From an uncultured Parabacteroides sp. (GTDB lineage: Bacteria > Bacteroidota > Bacteroidia > Bacteroidales > Tannerellaceae), in contig CAKVBA010000004.1 of assembly GCA_934725305.1 (NCBI GenBank), positions 1 to 64,000 on the forward strand: a stretch of 64,000 bases of DNA, written 5' to 3'. Both the position numbers and the translations under genes were made by a program. Positions 62,314 to 64,000 of this stretch are shown in pieces. Under the pieces are notes generated by a model that had not been told where the DNA came from, did no database searches, and saw only the letters and a program-made list of their open reading frames with translations. Numbering within the stretch: the stretch's first letter is position 1; each line of letters begins with the position of its first letter.

Positions 62314-62550
62314 AAATCGGAGTGCCTACTCTGTCAAAAATGGGTGCCTACCCAATCCGAACGGAGTGCCTACCCAATTTTTCAAGAGTCTATACCCTTT
62401 TTCTGAAGACTCCCTAGACTTTCCCTTAAGAGTCTATGGTCTCTTTTTCGAATCCTTTTCAAACGCGATTTGAATACCGTTCGAAAAAAGATGCCGACCT
62501 TTTTCCCAAAAGGGTGCGCCCTTTTTCAGAAAAGATGCCGACCTTTTTCC
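62314..62550 (+). repeat. Module array E (extended relative of the 338-bp element)
   Basis: About ten short modules: GGAGT-GCCTA-CTCTG, GGGT-GCCTA-CCCA, GGAGT-GCCTA-CCCA, GAGTC-TATA-CCC, GACTC-CCTA-GACTT and GAGTC-TATG-GTCTC. A less clear stretch follows, then two AAGATGCCGACCTTTTT units around AAAGGGTGCGCCCTTTTT. The TACAATAA flanks are not evident. It fills the gap between tkt and the galK terminator; 62081-62313 shows nothing else. Confidence 0.7.
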
Positions 62551-62558
62551 TGAAATGG

Positions 62559-62598
62559 GAGAGGCTGCATCAAAACAACCATTTTGATACAGCCTCCT
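62559..62598 (-). terminator. Terminator of galK
   Basis: GAGGCTGCATCAAAA and TTTTGATACAGCCTC form a long stem 23 nt beyond the galK stop. Same type as the terminators at 36867, 41217 and 49309. Confidence 0.85.
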
Positions 62599-62620
62599 AT
62601 GTGATAATAAGCTCTGTTGC

Positions 62621-63766
62621 TTAGCAAAGTTTGCGAGCGCCGTCGCTGATAACTACATTGTACAATTTAGGTTCGTGTCCGAATTTTTCGGTATAAGCAG
62701 CGAATGCCTCTTTTACGAAGTTGTCATACAATTCTTCTTTTACCAAGTTGATTGTACAACCACCGAAACCACCGCCCATTACACGTGAACCGGTTACACC
62801 ACATTTCTTAGCAATGTCGTTCAAGAAGTCCAACTCTTCACAGCTTACTTCATACAGTTTGCTCATGCCATGGTGAGTTCCGTACATCTTTTTACCAACT
62901 GTCTCGTAGTCGCCCTTTTCCAAAGCATCACAAACATCCAATACTCGCTGAACCTCTTCGATTACATATTCAGCGCGCATATAGTCTTCTGCGCTTACTT
63001 CGGCTTTTACCTCGTTCAGCATATCCATAGTGGCATCGCGTAGGAACTCAACTTCAGGATGTCTGTTGCGGATGGCAGCAACAACGTTTTCGCAAGACTG
63101 ACGACGTTTGTTGTAGGCAGAAGATGCCAATTCGTGTTTAACAACCGAGTCGAGCAATACCAATTTATAGCCAACCGGATTGAACGGGAAGTATTTATAT
63201 TCTAATGAACGGCAATCCAAACGGATCAGGCTACCCTCTTTACCAAATACTGAAGCGAACTGGTCCATGATACCACAGTTGACACCGCAGTAGTTGTGTT
63301 CAGTTGACTGACCAATCTTGGCCAATTCAAATTTGTCAATATTCAGATTGAACAGGTCGTTCATGGCAAAGGCGTATGTGCTTTCCAATGCAGCAGAAGA
63401 AGACATACCTGCTCCTAATGGAACATCACCTGCAAATACTGTATCAAAACCTTTTACTTCGCCACCACGTTTGATGATTTCGCGGCATACACCGAAAATG
63501 TAGCGAGCCCAGCTTGCCTGAGGTGCACTTTCTTCGGTCAGACCAAATTCGGCATAATCGTTCAGGTCAAGAGCAAATGCGCGGATCTTATCTGTTCCGT
63601 TCGGCTTGATCTCAGCAATCATACCTTTGTCAATAGCACCCGGAAATACGAAACCGCCATTGTAGTCGGTGTGTTCACCAATCAGATTGATACGACCAGG
63701 AGAGGTATAAACGCTACCAGCAGCGTTGAATAATTCTTGGAATTTTTCCCTAATTCTTTGTTGCAT
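62621..63766 (-). CDS. galK: Galactokinase
   Basis: A 381-residue GHMP kinase phosphorylating galactose at C1. It has the galactose-binding signature GRINLIGEHTDYNGG (residues 24-38), the GHMP phosphate loop in PLGAGMSSSAALE, and VMGGGFGGCTINLV near the C-terminus. Full length. It lies 92 nt downstream of a sugar transporter gene on the same strand, with a strong hairpin between. Confidence 0.96.
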   Translation of the reverse strand: MQQRIREKFQELFNAAGSVYTSPGRINLIGEHTDYNGGFVFPGAIDKGMIAEIKPNGTDKIRAFALDLNDYAEFGLTEESAPQASWARYIFGVCREIIKRGGEVKGFDTVFAGDVPLGAGMSSSAALESTYAFAMNDLFNLNIDKFELAKIGQSTEHNYCGVNCGIMDQFASVFGKEGSLIRLDCRSLEYKYFPFNPVGYKLVLLDSVVKHELASSAYNKRRQSCENVVAAIRNRHPEVEFLRDATMDMLNEVKAEVSAEDYMRAEYVIEEVQRVLDVCDALEKGDYETVGKKMYGTHHGMSKLYEVSCEELDFLNDIAKKCGVTGSRVMGGGFGGCTINLVKEELYDNFVKEAFAAYTEKFGHEPKLYNVVISDGARKLC

Positions 63767-63802
63767 GATATTTTTCTTTTTAGGTTAATCATTTATTGAT
63801 AC

Positions 63803-63841
63803 AAAGAATCATTCGGCCGGTTAAGTGCCGAATGATTCTTT
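63803..63841 (-). terminator. Intercistronic hairpin between transporter and galK
   Basis: AAAGAATCATTCGGC and GCCGAATGATTCTTT form a perfect 15-bp stem with a 9-nt loop, 17 nt beyond the transporter stop. It either terminates the transporter transcript or tunes the amount of galK message. Confidence 0.8.
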
Positions 63842-63858
63842 ATGGATTGTTCTTTTAA

Positions 63859-64000
63859 TTAATTCTTGTGTTCAACTTTTGAACCGATCAGTGCATAGAA
63901 CAGGATGTAAGCAGCACAGAACAAAACTACCCAATAGCTTGTCATGTAGTTGGTCAAATCTGCCACCTGTGCCTGAATAGCCAACATAACAGCGCAACCG
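63859..64000 (-). CDS. Sugar MFS transporter, C-terminal end (partial)
   Basis: The last 47 codons of a gene that continues beyond the window. The sequence has a hydrophobic helix (SYWVVLFCAAYILFYALIG) and a charged tail SKVEHKN. Placed just upstream of galK, it is probably the glucose/galactose permease (GluP/GalP-type) of the Bacteroides gal operon. The identity rests mainly on context. Confidence 0.65.
   Translation of the reverse strand, partial: GCAVMLAIQAQVADLTNYMTSYWVVLFCAAYILFYALIGSKVEHKN

Noticed and set aside
62314-62550. Short tandem repeats resembling a CRISPR array
   Set aside because: Units are about 20-25 nt, palindromic and variable in every part; there are no constant repeats with unique spacers and no cas genes in the window.

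Overview
The window looks like a chromosomal segment from a Bacteroidales bacterium, probably Bacteroides or Parabacteroides. Many genes are preceded by the Bacteroidetes -7 promoter element TAnnTTTG, often with a TTG or TTTG about 19-20 bp upstream. Shine-Dalgarno sequences are weak or absent at most genes. Many predicted products are closest in kind to Bacteroides families, including DUF4831, DUF1847, a membrane-anchored MutS-like ATPase, FloA/NfeD, a BioG-type biotin operon and a 576-residue LysS. Species cannot be fixed from sequence reading alone.

Layout. 1-2.2 kb: two tRNA-Cys genes, then rfbC and rfbB (dTDP-rhamnose pathway). 2.2-6.9 kb (minus): a LolC/E-type permease, a YitT membrane protein and DnaG primase. 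7.0-11.5 kb (minus): an arginine operon in the order argR, GNAT acyltransferase, argG, argC, argD. 12.3-15.8 kb: tRNA-Trp, an ABC-2 exporter pair and an M48 lipoprotein protease. 15.8-20.0 kb: MutS-like ATPase, DUF1847 protein, outer-membrane phospholipase A and TsaB. 20.1-26.6 kb (plus): yicC, gmk, a small membrane protein, nadD, lysS, gpsA and pgi. 26.8-31.5 kb: HAD phosphatase, a TPR/propeller protein, NfeD, FloA and a nucleoside phosphorylase. 31.6-38.4 kb: nitroreductase, rsmE, two tandem guaA-type genes (the second with a ruined glutaminase domain) and a LysO-like exporter with a small-ORF leader.

38.4-49.3 kb is the accessory part. It holds a WYL regulator lacking its N-terminus, a secreted beta-helix protein, a LemA/DUF3137 pair, a lipoprotein, fragments of a SulP transporter and a DUF1254 protein, and a propeller lipoprotein plus membrane AraC regulator flanked by two IS982-like ends. 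49.4-64 kb: a sugar-kinase-like phosphotransferase, the complete biotin operon bioB-bioA-bioF-bioG-bioC-bioD, a POT peptide transporter with a DUF4831 protein, rpiB, tkt, galK and the 3' end of a sugar transporter.

The most unusual signal is non-coding. Three intergenic elements of 338-339 bp (11859-12197 on minus, 32503-32840 and 48923-49260 on plus) share their two flanks and end in direct copies of TACAATAA. Each carries six in-register modules of about 22 nt. Every module is a short left arm, a 4-5 nt centre and a right arm, and the arms are exchanged between copies, so some modules are perfect palindromes and others are hybrids. Two further module arrays without recognisable flanks lie at 26648-26755 and 62314-62550. 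A second dispersed element of about 200 bp with TTAA-bounded inverted ends lies at 3561-3763. A diverged copy of it near 32.4-33.05 kb is split in two by a block containing one of the 338-bp elements.
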